Shown: positions 17,460 through 26,890, counted from the first letter of the stretch. The stretch is 64,000 nt of DNA from Paenibacillus sp. Soil787 (GCF_001429545.1 NZ_LMSP01000046.1:219082-283081); one strand, 5' to 3'. Made by a program: numbers and translations. Notes: generated from the sequence alone by a model not told the origin.

Positions 17460-18575
17460 ATGAGTACAGAAACGATTAATCATTGTGCGGGATGCGGCGT
17501 ATTGCTGCAAACGGAAGAAAAGGGCAAGCTGGGCTTTATCCCGGCTGAAGCGATGCAGAAGGAACCGGTTATTTGTCAACGCTGCTATCGCATCAAGCAT
17601 TATAATGAATCTTCTAGTATCACTCTGCAGCAGGACGACTTCCTTAAATTACTTGGACATGTCGGTCAAACCAAAGCGCTAGTTGTGAAAATCGTAGATA
17701 TTTTTGACTTTGAAGGCAGTATGATTAGCGGTCTTGCACGTTTTGTGGGTACGAATCCTGTTCTGTTAGTCGTAAACAAGATTGATTTGCTGCCTAAAGT
17801 GACGAACGCAAACAAGATTATTAACTGGGTACAGCGAAGAGCCAAGGAGGAGAACCTCAAGGTTGTTGATATCGTTCTTTGCAGCGCGAAGAAAAACATT
17901 GGCTTCGATCGTGTTATAACAGCTGTACAGGAATACCGCGGCAACATGGATGTCTATGTGGTCGGTGCAACGAATGTCGGTAAATCGACGCTCATTAATC
18001 GGTTAATCAGTGATTACAGTGATTTGGAGTCGGAGCTTACGACGTCACAGTACCCTGGTACAACACTTGATCTGGTCAAAATCCCACTGGATGATGGTCG
18101 GTTTATTGTGGATACACCAGGAATCGTGCACACTCATCGTTTAACTGAAGTCGTGAAAAAACGTGATTTAGCTAGAATCATGCCAGACAAACCGCTTAAG
18201 CCGATGGTGTTTCAATTAAATGAAGCGCAAACGTTATTTTTTGGCGCCTTAGCTCGATTTGATTTTATTAGCGGTGAACATCAATCATTCACTTGCTACA
18301 CGTCCAATGCCATTCAAATTCATCGCACGAAGCTCGAAAAGGCTGATGATTTGTATGTAGAACATAAAGGTGTCATGCTTGCGCCACCAAACCTAGCGGA
18401 CTTGGACGAGCTGCCTAAGCTTGTGAAGCATCCGCTGCATATTCCGAAGGGGAAACAGATGGATGTGCTGATCTCTGGTTTAGGCTGGATTAAAGTGAAT
18501 AGCTTAGCTGGAGCTCAGCTTGCCGTTCATGCGCCGAAGGGGATTAAGGTTATCACGCGTGAGTCGTTGATTTAG
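17460..18575 (+). CDS. yqeH: Ribosome biogenesis GTPase YqeH
   Basis: Circularly permuted GTPase needed for 30S subunit assembly, 371 residues. The N-terminal zinc finger has CAGCG (9-13) and CQRC about 30 residues later. The G motifs follow in permuted order: VNKID (G4), then GATNVGKSTLIN (G1), TSQYPGTTL (G2) and VDTPG (G3). A C-terminal TRAP-like RNA-binding region follows. TAGGAGG (17450-17456) sets the ATG at 17460. The gene starts 8 bases after yqeG ends. Confidence 0.95.
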   Translation: MSTETINHCAGCGVLLQTEEKGKLGFIPAEAMQKEPVICQRCYRIKHYNESSSITLQQDDFLKLLGHVGQTKALVVKIVDIFDFEGSMISGLARFVGTNPVLLVVNKIDLLPKVTNANKIINWVQRRAKEENLKVVDIVLCSAKKNIGFDRVITAVQEYRGNMDVYVVGATNVGKSTLINRLISDYSDLESELTTSQYPGTTLDLVKIPLDDGRFIVDTPGIVHTHRLTEVVKKRDLARIMPDKPLKPMVFQLNEAQTLFFGALARFDFISGEHQSFTCYTSNAIQIHRTKLEKADDLYVEHKGVMLAPPNLADLDELPKLVKHPLHIPKGKQMDVLISGLGWIKVNSLAGAQLAVHAPKGIKVITRESLI

Positions 18576-18583
18576 GGGGACAA

Positions 18584-19453
18584 GTGGAGAACATGGAGAA
18601 AATCCGGACGATTGATAGTCATACCATTCTATACGGGGTTTTCGGCGATCCAATACGGCATTCCCGTTCCCCGATTATGTTGAATCGGGCTTTTCAGGAA
18701 GCGGGCATTAACGCAGTTTACGCTGCTTTCCACGTTCGTCCTGATGAACTAGGGGAAGCTGTTCGCGGGATACGGGCATTAGGATATCGAGGTATCAACG
18801 TAACGATTCCGCATAAGGTGGAAGTTATGCAGTACTTGGATGAAATCGATGAAGGGGCTAGGATCGTTGGGGCGGTGAATACCATCGTTAATGAAGCTGG
18901 CAAGCTCATCGGTTACAATACGGACGGTATTGGCTATGTGCGATCGCTCAAGGAAGAGACGGGTATTGAACTGAAGGGGAAAAGCGTTCTTCTCCTTGGG
19001 GCTGGTGGAGCTGCCAGGGGCGTTGCCTATGCGCTTGCCAAAGAAGGAGCTCGCCGTATCTATATCGCGAATCGTACCAAAGAACGCGCCTTGGAGCTTG
19101 CTGATACGATTAGCAGCTACACGGAGGCGATTGGACTTGGCATAGACGAGCTAGGACCTATTGTAGATGAGGTCCAATTCGTTCTGAATACAACTTCGGC
19201 CGGTATGCATCCTCATGTTGATGAAGTTCCGTTACCGCTTGAACTTCTACGTTCGCATCATCTGGTCAGCGATCTCATTTATAATCCGCGAATTACAAGA
19301 TTTCTTCGTGAAGCGGAAGCAAGAGGAGCCCGCATACATGGCGGACTCGGTATGTTTATTTATCAAGGTGCTTTTGCCTTTGAATATTGGACTGGCACCC
19401 CTGCGCCCGTTGCGGCCATGAGACAGGTGGTAGAACAGTCTTTAACTGAATAA
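18584..19453 (+). CDS. aroE: Shikimate dehydrogenase (NADP+)
   Basis: Reduces 3-dehydroshikimate to shikimate in aromatic amino-acid synthesis. N-terminal substrate site: GVFGDPIRHSRSPIMLNRAF with the SxS pair. Catalytic lysine block: NVTIPHKVEVM. Then the NTDGIGY aspartate, Rossmann loop LLLGAGGAARGVAYAL and NRTKERA for NADP phosphate. Length (about 290) is typical. GTG at 18584 lies 4 bases from AGGGGGA; ATG at 18593 is the alternative start and cannot be excluded. It sits in the conserved yqeH-aroE-yhbY order. Confidence 0.94.
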   Translation: MENMEKIRTIDSHTILYGVFGDPIRHSRSPIMLNRAFQEAGINAVYAAFHVRPDELGEAVRGIRALGYRGINVTIPHKVEVMQYLDEIDEGARIVGAVNTIVNEAGKLIGYNTDGIGYVRSLKEETGIELKGKSVLLLGAGGAARGVAYALAKEGARRIYIANRTKERALELADTISSYTEAIGLGIDELGPIVDEVQFVLNTTSAGMHPHVDEVPLPLELLRSHHLVSDLIYNPRITRFLREAEARGARIHGGLGMFIYQGAFAFEYWTGTPAPVAAMRQVVEQSLTE

Positions 19454-19473
19454 GAATGAATAGAGGGACATCC

Positions 19474-19767
19474 ATGTTAACAGGCAAACAGAAACGTTAC
19501 TTGCGCTCAATGGCGCACCATTTAGATCCGATCTTCCAAGTAGGTAAAGGCGGCGTGAACGATCATTTAATCCGTCACATTCAAGAAGCTTTGGAAGTTC
19601 GTGAATTGATTAAAATTACTGTGCTCAACAATAGTGGAGAAGACCGCGACGAGGTCGGCACTGAATTATCCGAAAAGTCTGGCGCAGAGCTCGTGCAGGT
19701 TATCGGTAAAATCGTCGTGCTTTACAAAGAATCGCGTGACAAGAAGAAGATTGAACTGCCGCGCTAA
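19474..19767 (+). CDS. yhbY: CRM-domain RNA-binding protein YhbY
   Basis: Small ribosome-associated RNA-binding protein of 97 residues: MLTGKQKRYLRSMAHHLDPI then FQVGKGGVND and the loop NNSGEDRDEV. The ATG at 19474 gives the usual family start and is preceded by AGAGGG; the in-frame ATG at 19456 would add six residues containing that ribosome site. CRM proteins bind pre-ribosomal RNA. It lies between aroE and nadD as in other Bacillales. Confidence 0.93.
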   Translation: MLTGKQKRYLRSMAHHLDPIFQVGKGGVNDHLIRHIQEALEVRELIKITVLNNSGEDRDEVGTELSEKSGAELVQVIGKIVVLYKESRDKKKIELPR

Positions 19768-19779
19768 AGAGGTGGATAT

Positions 19780-20367
19780 ATGCTTGTCGGAATAATGGGT
19801 GGCACCTTCGACCCTATCCACAGCGGTCATCTGATCGCGGCGGAAAGAGCGAGGGTGGAAGCAGATCTCGCCGAAGTGTGGTTGATGCCGGCAAATGTGC
19901 CGCCGCATAAGCCAAATGCGCCGAAAGCAACGACGGAGCAGCGCTGGGAGATGGTTTGTCTTGCTGCGGAAGGCAATCCTTTTTTTCGTCCAGTTGATAT
20001 CGAAATCAGCAAAGGCGGCGTATCATATAGTATCGATACGATTGAGCTGCTCACCAAGGAATATCCAGGTACGGAATTTGCTTATATTATAGGTGCCGAT
20101 ATGGTTCAATTTTTGCCGCAGTGGCATCGCATTGATGACATCGTGCGGCATATTCGCTTTATTGGATTAGCTAGACCTGGCTATGAACTTGATATGTCAC
20201 ATATGCCTATTAACATTCGTAATCGTGTAACGATTGTACCGATGCCGCTTGTTGAAATTTCGTCAACAGCTATTCGAAAGGAACGGCAAAGGAACGGTTC
20301 TGTCCGTTACCTTGTCCCAGACTCGGTGAATCTTTATATGGAGGTGAACCGGTTGTATGAATCGTGA
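19780..20367 (+). CDS. nadD: Nicotinate-nucleotide adenylyltransferase
   Basis: Transfers AMP from ATP to nicotinate mononucleotide in NAD synthesis; 195 residues. The nucleotidyltransferase motif is GGTFDPIHSGHLIAAE (HxGH), followed by the family PANVPPHK loop and the C-terminal ISSTAIRKERQRNG (ISSTxxR). AAAGAGGTGGA precedes the ATG. Its 3' end overlaps yqeK by 11 bases. Confidence 0.96.
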   Translation: MLVGIMGGTFDPIHSGHLIAAERARVEADLAEVWLMPANVPPHKPNAPKATTEQRWEMVCLAAEGNPFFRPVDIEISKGGVSYSIDTIELLTKEYPGTEFAYIIGADMVQFLPQWHRIDDIVRHIRFIGLARPGYELDMSHMPINIRNRVTIVPMPLVEISSTAIRKERQRNGSVRYLVPDSVNLYMEVNRLYES

Positions 20368-20923
20368 AGAACTGATAACGGCGGTAAAGGAACAAATGCC
20401 TGAACGACGCTGGCTGCATACACTCGGTGTCATGGAAACTAGCATCATTTTGGCGAAGCGTTTTGGTGGAGACCCGGTCAAAGCTGAACTGGCGGCTATT
20501 TTACACGATTATTGCAAGTATTGGCCCATTCAGGAGCAAGCTAAGATTATCCGCGAGAACGGATTGCCCCAGGACTTACTGGACTATGAGAAGGAGCTAT
20601 GGCATTCGCATGCTGGTGCTTTTATCGCTAAGGAGCAATTTGGCATCCATGATGAGGAGATACTGGATGCAATCCGGTATCACACCTCCGGTCGTGTTCA
20701 GATGACATTAATGGACAAAATCGTATGCTTAGCAGATTATATGGAGCCTGGACGTGATTTTCCGGGTGTTGATCTCATTCGCGAACTCGCTAAGCGAAGC
20801 CTAGAGAAGGCGCTGGTCGCTGGTTTTGATTCCACGATTAGCTTTTTAATTGCCAAAGGCAAACGGATTTATCCGCTTACTATTTTGACTCGAAACGATT
20901 TGATTACACAATTAAACACATAA
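20357..20923 (+). CDS. yqeK: HD-domain hydrolase YqeK (Ap4A hydrolase type)
   Basis: HD-family metal phosphohydrolase of 188 residues: RRWLHTLGVMETSIILAKRF supplies the first histidine, LAAILHDYCKYWP the HD pair, WHSHAGAFIAKEQFG and IRYHTSGR further ligands. Members hydrolyse diadenosine tetraphosphate symmetrically. GGAGGTGAA (20341-20349) inside nadD precedes the ATG at 20357, so translation is coupled to nadD. Confidence 0.92.
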   Translation: MNREELITAVKEQMPERRWLHTLGVMETSIILAKRFGGDPVKAELAAILHDYCKYWPIQEQAKIIRENGLPQDLLDYEKELWHSHAGAFIAKEQFGIHDEEILDAIRYHTSGRVQMTLMDKIVCLADYMEPGRDFPGVDLIRELAKRSLEKALVAGFDSTISFLIAKGKRIYPLTILTRNDLITQLNT

Positions 20924-20941
20924 ACCTTGGAGGATGATTGA

Positions 20942-21289
20942 ATGAGTAAAAACCCAGAAGAAGTTTTGGCTTTTGTTGTTGAGGCTGCTGAAGATAAAAA
21001 AGCGGCAGAGGTGGTAACCCTGAACTTGAAAGGCGTGTCCTTAATCGCCGATTATTTTGTTATTTGTCACGGGAATTCCGAAACACAAGTGCAAGCGATT
21101 GCCGGCGAAGCTAGAAAGAAAGCGCATGAGCACGGCGTTAATATCAGAGGCTACGAAGGTATTGATACAGCAAGATGGGTTCTGCTTGATCTAGGGGATG
21201 TTGTTCTTCATGTCTTCCACCGCGATGATCGTGAATATTATAATATCGAAAGACTTTGGTCCGATGCCAAAGTTGTGGAGCGCGTATGA
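20942..21289 (+). CDS. rsfS: Ribosomal silencing factor RsfS
   Basis: 115-residue RsfS/Iojap protein that binds L14 on the 50S subunit and blocks subunit joining. Signature: LKGVSLIADYFVICHGNSE, EGIDTARWVLLDLGDVVLHVF and FHRDDREYYNIERLWSDA. TTGGAGGATGA (20927-20937) precedes the ATG. The stop overlaps the next gene (ATGA at 21286). Confidence 0.96.
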   Translation: MSKNPEEVLAFVVEAAEDKKAAEVVTLNLKGVSLIADYFVICHGNSETQVQAIAGEARKKAHEHGVNIRGYEGIDTARWVLLDLGDVVLHVFHRDDREYYNIERLWSDAKVVERV

Positions 21290-22179
21290 GAATGGAAGCA
21301 GGATCCCTTGGTACCCTTGAGGTAGCGAGGGAGGTTCCTCCTAATGGTTATTTCCTTACAGACGGCCAGCAGGATGTTCTTCTGCCTTATGCAGAAATCG
21401 TAGGCAAGATTGGGCCCGGTGATCAAGTTGAAGCGTTCTTGTTCCACGATACGCAGGATCGATTGATGGCTACAATGAAACGTCCACTTCTTCTCATGGG
21501 TAAAGTAGGGCTTCTGGAAGTTGTCGATATTCACCCTAGATTTGGATATTTTCTGGAAATGGGACTGGGTCGCAACTTATTGCTTCCTTACCGACATGTG
21601 CCGGAGCTCGAAGAGCTGCGTCCTCAAGTAGGGGATAAAGTCTTTGCAACATTAGCTCATGATCGACAAGGACGTTTGATTGCTAAGCTGGCTCTAGAGG
21701 AGGATCTGGCTCCTCTTTGCGTTCGTGCACCCTCGAGTTGGAGTAATCAATGGGTCAAAGCACGTGTGTACAGACCGCTGCAAATTGGTACCTTTGTCAT
21801 TTGCGAAGCAGGAGTCCTTGGCTACGGTGTTATTGGACTAATCGCTGCTCCAGAACGGACACGCTTGCTGCGTGTAGGTGAGTTAGTTGAAGTACGAGTC
21901 GCCTTCGTCCGAGAAGAGGATGGGCGGGTCAATCTATCGATGCGGCTTCGGAAGGAGAAAGGGCGCGATGAAGATTCAGAGCGCATTTTGAGTGTTCTTC
22001 AAGAACGGCCTGGCAATGCGATGCCATTTTCGGATAAAACGTCAGCAGATGTCATCAAGGATCGATTTGGCCTAAGTAAAGCGGCTTTCAAACGCGCATT
22101 AGGCAAGCTTATGAAGGACGGGCTCATTTATCAGGAAGATGATTGGACCTATCTGAAGCAAGAGGAGACTCAAGGTTAA
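21286..22179 (+). CDS. S1-like RNA-binding protein of the CvfB/YitL family
   Basis: About 297 residues, built from successive S1/OB-like RNA-binding modules (GTLEVAREVPPNGYFLTDG; VVDIHPRFGYFLEMGLGRNL; a third with VEVRVAFVREEDGRVNLSMR) and a C-terminal winged helix (FSDKTSADVIKDRFGLSKAAFKRALGKLMKDG, broken here by many conserved hydrophobics). This is the CvfB architecture. ATG at 21286 overlaps the rsfS stop; ATG at 21292 is the alternative. CvfB proteins influence virulence and RNA metabolism; the target here is unknown. Confidence 0.85.
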   Translation: MRMEAGSLGTLEVAREVPPNGYFLTDGQQDVLLPYAEIVGKIGPGDQVEAFLFHDTQDRLMATMKRPLLLMGKVGLLEVVDIHPRFGYFLEMGLGRNLLLPYRHVPELEELRPQVGDKVFATLAHDRQGRLIAKLALEEDLAPLCVRAPSSWSNQWVKARVYRPLQIGTFVICEAGVLGYGVIGLIAAPERTRLLRVGELVEVRVAFVREEDGRVNLSMRLRKEKGRDEDSERILSVLQERPGNAMPFSDKTSADVIKDRFGLSKAAFKRALGKLMKDGLIYQEDDWTYLKQEETQG

Positions 22180-22180
22180 G

Positions 22181-22939
22181 ATGAGTTATGAAAAATTCGC
22201 GTACACCTATGATCGTTTGATGAATAGCATGCCGTATGAAGATTGGCTTCGTTTCGTTAAAGAAAGCTTCAATCGATTTGGTATGAAACCATCTACGATT
22301 GTTGATTTGGGCTGTGGTACCGGGAATTTGACGATTCCTTTAGCCATGGAAGGGTACCAGCTGACAGGTATCGATTTATCTGAAGACATGCTGGCAGTCG
22401 CCGAGCAAAAGACGGGGGAGCTAAGAAGCCAGCTGCGCGGTGGAGCCATTCATTGGGTACAACAGGATCTGCGTGAATGGGACCTCGGTGAACAAGTAGA
22501 TGTCGCGCTTTCGATCTGTGACAGTCTCAACTATTTGTTAGAGGAAGAAGATATCGTGGATGCTTTCCGCCAAACCTTTGAGGGGCTTAAGCCAGGCGGT
22601 CTTTTCCTTTTCGATGTGCATACACCTGAGCAGTTGTTCGCTTATGCAGACTCTCAGCCTTTTTTCCTGAATGAAGAAGATGTTGCCTACATATGGACAA
22701 GCGAGTTGGATGTAGAAAGAGTGCAGATTGAGCACGAGTTGACCATATTTGTCAAAGATAGCGGCATGAATACTTTCCGACGCATCGATGAAACTCATCA
22801 GCAGCGAGCTTATTCTTTGCAATGGCTTAAGGACATGCTGCTTGCTGCTGGCTTCACTGAGGTGCATATGGCTGCCGACTTTACTTGGGAGCAACCTACC
22901 TTTATGACGGAGCGAGCTTTCTTTATTGCAAAGAAATAA
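22181..22939 (+). CDS. Class I SAM-dependent methyltransferase
   Basis: 252 residues with motif I VDLGCGTGNLTIPLA, acidic residue after strand 2 (GIDLSEDMLAVA), motif II QQDLREWDL and post-II block LKPGGLFLFDVHTP. It starts one base after the cvfB-like gene (TAAGATG) and is probably cotranscribed with the rsfS block. In many Bacillales an equivalent gene (yqeM) follows rsfS, so it is most likely the YqeM orthologue; the substrate is not known. Confidence 0.88.
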   Translation: MSYEKFAYTYDRLMNSMPYEDWLRFVKESFNRFGMKPSTIVDLGCGTGNLTIPLAMEGYQLTGIDLSEDMLAVAEQKTGELRSQLRGGAIHWVQQDLREWDLGEQVDVALSICDSLNYLLEEEDIVDAFRQTFEGLKPGGLFLFDVHTPEQLFAYADSQPFFLNEEDVAYIWTSELDVERVQIEHELTIFVKDSGMNTFRRIDETHQQRAYSLQWLKDMLLAAGFTEVHMAADFTWEQPTFMTERAFFIAKK

Positions 22940-22961
22940 CGACAATGAAGTCCATTGCGGC

Positions 22962-22991
22962 TTGACAGTGCGGCATTATTTTACATATAAT
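22962..22991 (+). promoter_or_regulatory. Sigma-A promoter for the leuS leader
   Basis: TTGACA (22962-22967), 18-base spacer, TATAAT (22986-22991): perfect hexamers, just upstream of the T-box leader. Confidence 0.85.
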
Positions 22992-22998
22992 CAAAGCT

Positions 22999-23346
22999 AA
23001 TTAGATTAAAGCTTAGAAGAGGATTAGTAACTTGTACAGCATCTCTCAGAGAGCCGGATGTAGGGTGGAAGCCGGTAGATGTCAGTCTTGTGAACTCGCC
23101 TTGGAGCTAGAAGGTGAATCGCCATTTAAAGCGGAGAGACTTTGAGCAAAGCTCGAAGATCCCAAAGCGGATTGAACTTTGAACTACGTTCAAAGATCCC
23201 TATAAATGGTGCTAGCCGGATCGTCTCACCCGCGTTAAGGGGCAGAGTGAACACAGGCAAAGAATGCCCTCGTGTTAACTAGGGTGGTACCACGGGAATT
23301 TAACCTCTCGTCCCTAGCGATATCCGCTAGCGATGAGGGGTTTTTT
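22999..23346 (+). promoter_or_regulatory. Leucine T-box riboswitch with terminator/antiterminator
   Basis: The leader of leuS ends with the T-box sequence AGGGTGGTACCACGGG (23281-23296), which pairs with the uncharged tRNA acceptor end, and a competing terminator (CCTCTCGTCCCTAGCG / CGCTAGCGATGAGGGG then TTTTTT, 23304-23346). Stem I shows GAACTC, placing a CTC (Leu) specifier at 23095-23097, consistent with the downstream leucyl-tRNA synthetase. Uncharged tRNA-Leu should favour read-through. Between stem I and the antiterminator are two similar hairpins, each ending AAGATCCC (about 23140-23203), not needed in a minimal T-box. Confidence 0.92.
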
Positions 23347-23405
23347 GGCGCTTAAAGCGCTTTGAATCATGAAGAGGATGGCTGTACACAGGGAGGATTT
23401 TGCAC

Positions 23406-25883
23406 ATGACACAGGAAACGAAAGAAACCAGAGAAACAAAAGAAACAAAAGAGCAGCAAGGTTATAATCCACAAGCCATTGAGCCGAAATGGCAAGCTTA
23501 TTGGGATGCGAAGAAAACATTTAAGGTGCTAGAAAATTCGGATAAACCGAAGTTTTATGCGCTGGATATGTTCCCATACCCATCTGGAGCTGGTCTTCAT
23601 GTAGGACATCCAGAAGGCTACACAGCAACGGATATCGTTTCACGTTTCAAACGGATGAGAGGCTTTAACGTCCTTCATCCAATGGGATGGGACGCTTTTG
23701 GACTTCCTGCTGAGCAGTACGCATTGGATACGGGAAATGATCCGCGAGAATTCACCAAGAAGAACATTGATACATTCCGTCGTCAAATTAAATCACTAGG
23801 TTTCTCGTACGATTGGGATCGTGAAATTAGTACAACAGATCCAGAGTATTACAAATGGACACAATGGATCTTCATCCAGTTGTACAATAAAGGACTCGCT
23901 TATGTGGATGAAGTGCCCGTAAATTGGTGTCCTGCGTTGGGGACTGTTCTTGCAAATGAAGAAGTGATTGACGGTCTGAGCGAGCGCGGTAACCATCCCG
24001 TTATTCGTAAGCCGATGCGTCAATGGATTCTGAAGATTACTGAGTACGCTGAACGTCTTCTTGAAGATCTTGAGGAGCTGGATTGGTCCGAAAGTATTAA
24101 AGATATGCAGCGTAACTGGATTGGTAAATCAACAGGCGCAGAAGTTCAATTTGCGATTGAAGGACACGATGAGAAGAGTCTGACGGTATTTACAACACGT
24201 CCAGATACGTTGTTCGGCGCTACGTACTGCGTACTGGCACCTGAGCATGAGCTGGTTCAGCAAATTACAACTGGCGATCAAGCTGCTGCGGTCAAGGAGT
24301 ACCAAGAAAAAGCTTCTCGCAAAAGCGATCTCGAGCGTACGGATTTGGCCAAAGACAAAACGGGTGTTTTCACAGGGGCGTATGCGGTCAATCCGGTAAA
24401 TGGCGCGAAAGTGCCAATTTGGATTGCTGATTACGTGCTTGGCGGTTACGGTACGGGAGCAATCATGGCTGTTCCAGGACACGATCAACGTGACTGGGAG
24501 TTTGCGAAACAGTTTGATTTGCCGATTATCGAAGTCGTACAAGGCGGAAATGTTGAGAAGGAAGCTTATGCGGGGGATGGCGAACACGTCAATTCCGGTC
24601 CGATTAATGGCATGAACATTGAACAAGGGATCAGCCATATGATCGCTTGGTTAGAGCAAAATGGTAAAGGCCGAGGCAAAGTAACCTACCGTTTGAGAGA
24701 TTGGCTCTTCAGTCGTCAAAGATATTGGGGAGAGCCGATCCCTATTCTTCATCTTGAAGATGGCACAATGAAGCCTGTTCCCGTGGATCAACTGCCACTC
24801 TTGCTGCCACAGGTCGATGAAATTAAACCATCAGGTACAGGAGAATCACCGCTTGCGAACGTATCCGAATGGGTAAACACGATTGATCCAGAAACCGGCA
24901 TGAAAGCTCGCCGTGAAACGAATACCATGCCGCAATGGGCCGGCAGCTGCTGGTACTATTTGCGTTTTATTGATCCGCGTAATGATAAAGAGTTCTGTTC
25001 GCATGAGCTTCAGCAGCAATGGCTGCCTGTAGATCTTTACATCGGTGGAGCCGAGCATGCTGTACTTCACTTGCTGTATGCGCGTTTCTGGCATAAGGTA
25101 CTTTATGATCTTGGTTTTGTTCATACCAAAGAGCCTTTCCATAAGCTCGTAAACCAAGGGATGATTCTTGGCGAAAACATGGAGAAAATGAGTAAATCTC
25201 GCGGTAACGTTGTTAATCCGGATGATATCGTCAACGATCAGGGGGCTGACACACTGCGTATTTATGAAATGTTCATGGGACCTCTTGAAGCTACAAAACC
25301 ATGGAATACAACAGGTGTGGATGGTATTTATCGTTACTTGAATCGTGTGTGGAGGCTGTTTGTTGACGAGAATGGTCAAATAAACACTAAAATTAGCGCC
25401 GACGAATCATTGGGCAGTGATGCATTCAAACGTACTTGGCACCGGACGATCAAAAAAATAACCGAGGATTTCGAAGCCCTTAGGTTTAATACGGCGATCA
25501 GTCAAATGATGATTTTCGTTAACGAAGCCTATAAAACAGAACGTTTACCGCTTGAAGCGATGAAAAATTTCGTTCAGATGTTATCTCCAATTGCACCGCA
25601 TCTGGCTGAAGAACTTTGGGAGAAGCTCGGCGGCACAGAATCAATTACCTATCAGCCATGGCCAACCTACGATGAAGCGTGGACAGTCGACAATGAAATT
25701 GAGATTGTTGTACAGGTCAATGGTAAAATTGTTGATCGTGTGCTGATTTCCAAAGATACAGATGAAGCAGCGATGGAGAAAATCGCATTTGACCTTGATA
25801 AAGTCAAAGAAGCGACCGCCGGAAAGGCCGTTCGCAAATTGATTGTTGTAAAAGGCAAATTAGTAAATATTGTTGTAGGATAA
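23406..25883 (+). CDS. leuS: Leucyl-tRNA synthetase
   Basis: Charges tRNA-Leu; 825 residues, normal for bacterial LeuRS. HIGH motif: YPSGAGLHVGHPEGY (HVGH 65-68). The CP1 editing domain follows (VFTTRPDTLFGATY). KMSKS is at about 594-598 (EKMSKSRGNVVNP), then the anticodon-binding and C-terminal domains. ATG at 23406 follows GGGAGG (23391-23396); TTG at 23400 is too close. The N-terminus carries an unusual Glu/Lys/Thr repeat (ETKETRETKETKE) before the conserved start YNPQAIEPKWQ. Expression is controlled by the T-box leader. Confidence 0.97.
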   Translation: MTQETKETRETKETKEQQGYNPQAIEPKWQAYWDAKKTFKVLENSDKPKFYALDMFPYPSGAGLHVGHPEGYTATDIVSRFKRMRGFNVLHPMGWDAFGLPAEQYALDTGNDPREFTKKNIDTFRRQIKSLGFSYDWDREISTTDPEYYKWTQWIFIQLYNKGLAYVDEVPVNWCPALGTVLANEEVIDGLSERGNHPVIRKPMRQWILKITEYAERLLEDLEELDWSESIKDMQRNWIGKSTGAEVQFAIEGHDEKSLTVFTTRPDTLFGATYCVLAPEHELVQQITTGDQAAAVKEYQEKASRKSDLERTDLAKDKTGVFTGAYAVNPVNGAKVPIWIADYVLGGYGTGAIMAVPGHDQRDWEFAKQFDLPIIEVVQGGNVEKEAYAGDGEHVNSGPINGMNIEQGISHMIAWLEQNGKGRGKVTYRLRDWLFSRQRYWGEPIPILHLEDGTMKPVPVDQLPLLLPQVDEIKPSGTGESPLANVSEWVNTIDPETGMKARRETNTMPQWAGSCWYYLRFIDPRNDKEFCSHELQQQWLPVDLYIGGAEHAVLHLLYARFWHKVLYDLGFVHTKEPFHKLVNQGMILGENMEKMSKSRGNVVNPDDIVNDQGADTLRIYEMFMGPLEATKPWNTTGVDGIYRYLNRVWRLFVDENGQINTKISADESLGSDAFKRTWHRTIKKITEDFEALRFNTAISQMMIFVNEAYKTERLPLEAMKNFVQMLSPIAPHLAEELWEKLGGTESITYQPWPTYDEAWTVDNEIEIVVQVNGKIVDRVLISKDTDEAAMEKIAFDLDKVKEATAGKAVRKLIVVKGKLVNIVVG

Positions 25884-25915
25884 CAAGGGAAGGTGGCAAT
25901 TTGGGAAGGCTGCTG

Positions 25916-26737
25916 CTACAAAGTAAACAGCAGCTCAGCCTTCTCAATGTCTTCTTCATATTTGGCATGTGTAGCAGAGATGACACTCGAGAATATTCCC
26001 GCAAGCTCGTCGTCCAAAATACGTAATCCTTCCTCTGTAATTCCACCGGGTACCGATACGCGTTTTTGCAGAGTAACAGGGTTGAATCCTCCGGTCGTAA
26101 GCAGCTTTCCTGTGCCTAGCGTCATTTCACTGGCAAGTAAGGTAGCTTCCTCAATTGAAATACCGGTTGCCTGGACAGCTGCATCAATGAAAGATTGCAG
26201 AAATTTGGCAAGAAATGCGGGACCGCAGCTGGATATGTCAGAAGAGATCCGCGTAAAATTTTCGGAAACACGAATTGGTGAGGAAATATGCGCAAACAGG
26301 TTCTCAAGCCATTCTTTGTCCTCGGGCTGCATTCGATTCCCATGAATACATAGTGTAGCACCGCTTAACACATAGTTCGTGATACTTGGGATAATCTTAC
26401 TGATTTTCGCCGGCAGAAGACCTTCCAAATGTTTGAGCAGGACAGGGCTTGTGATGGATACGATGAGTTGAGAGGGAAGCACGTCCTCTTTGATTTCATC
26501 AATAACCTTCTTGAATTCAAACGGCTTCACACATAGAAAGATGAGATCGCTCCCCAGTACGACTTCTCTATTCGACCCGGCAACATGTAGTCCAGGATAT
26601 GTCTCCGCAAGCAGCTCAACTTTACGAATCGTTCGATTTCCCGCAATAATTTGCTCCGGATTGAAAGCTCCAGAATGAATGAACGCTTCAATCAGAATAC
26701 TTCCCATACTCCCAGTACCGATGAATCCTGCTTTCAT
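25916..26737 (-). CDS. comER: ComER, ProC-like late competence protein
   Basis: 273 residues of the pyrroline-5-carboxylate reductase family: N-terminal GFIGTGSMGSILIEAFI dinucleotide site, central IFLCVKPFEF, and C-terminal ISSDISSCGPAFLAKFLQ and QKRVSVPGGITEEGL blocks. Position identifies it as ComER, which lies divergently beside comEA in Bacillus. GGGAGGGATTACTGG precedes the ATG. The family enzyme makes proline, but ComER proteins are mainly linked to competence and biofilm control. It converges on leuS, and a hairpin (GGAAGGCT/AGCCTTC) overlaps the gene end. Confidence 0.9.
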   Translation of the reverse strand: MKAGFIGTGSMGSILIEAFIHSGAFNPEQIIAGNRTIRKVELLAETYPGLHVAGSNREVVLGSDLIFLCVKPFEFKKVIDEIKEDVLPSQLIVSITSPVLLKHLEGLLPAKISKIIPSITNYVLSGATLCIHGNRMQPEDKEWLENLFAHISSPIRVSENFTRISSDISSCGPAFLAKFLQSFIDAAVQATGISIEEATLLASEMTLGTGKLLTTGGFNPVTLQKRVSVPGGITEEGLRILDDELAGIFSSVISATHAKYEEDIEKAELLFTL

Positions 26738-26890
26738 CCAGTAATCCCTCCCGAAAAAAATCAGTCACTTTCTTTCATAGTTTATGGAACGGGGTTCGTT
26801 TTAATTGCCATGCCATTCGGATGCTTTTTCATGTATATGTTCATATGTCAGCAATTATGTTTGGAAAGCTTAAGATGCAAGTTTTGATGA

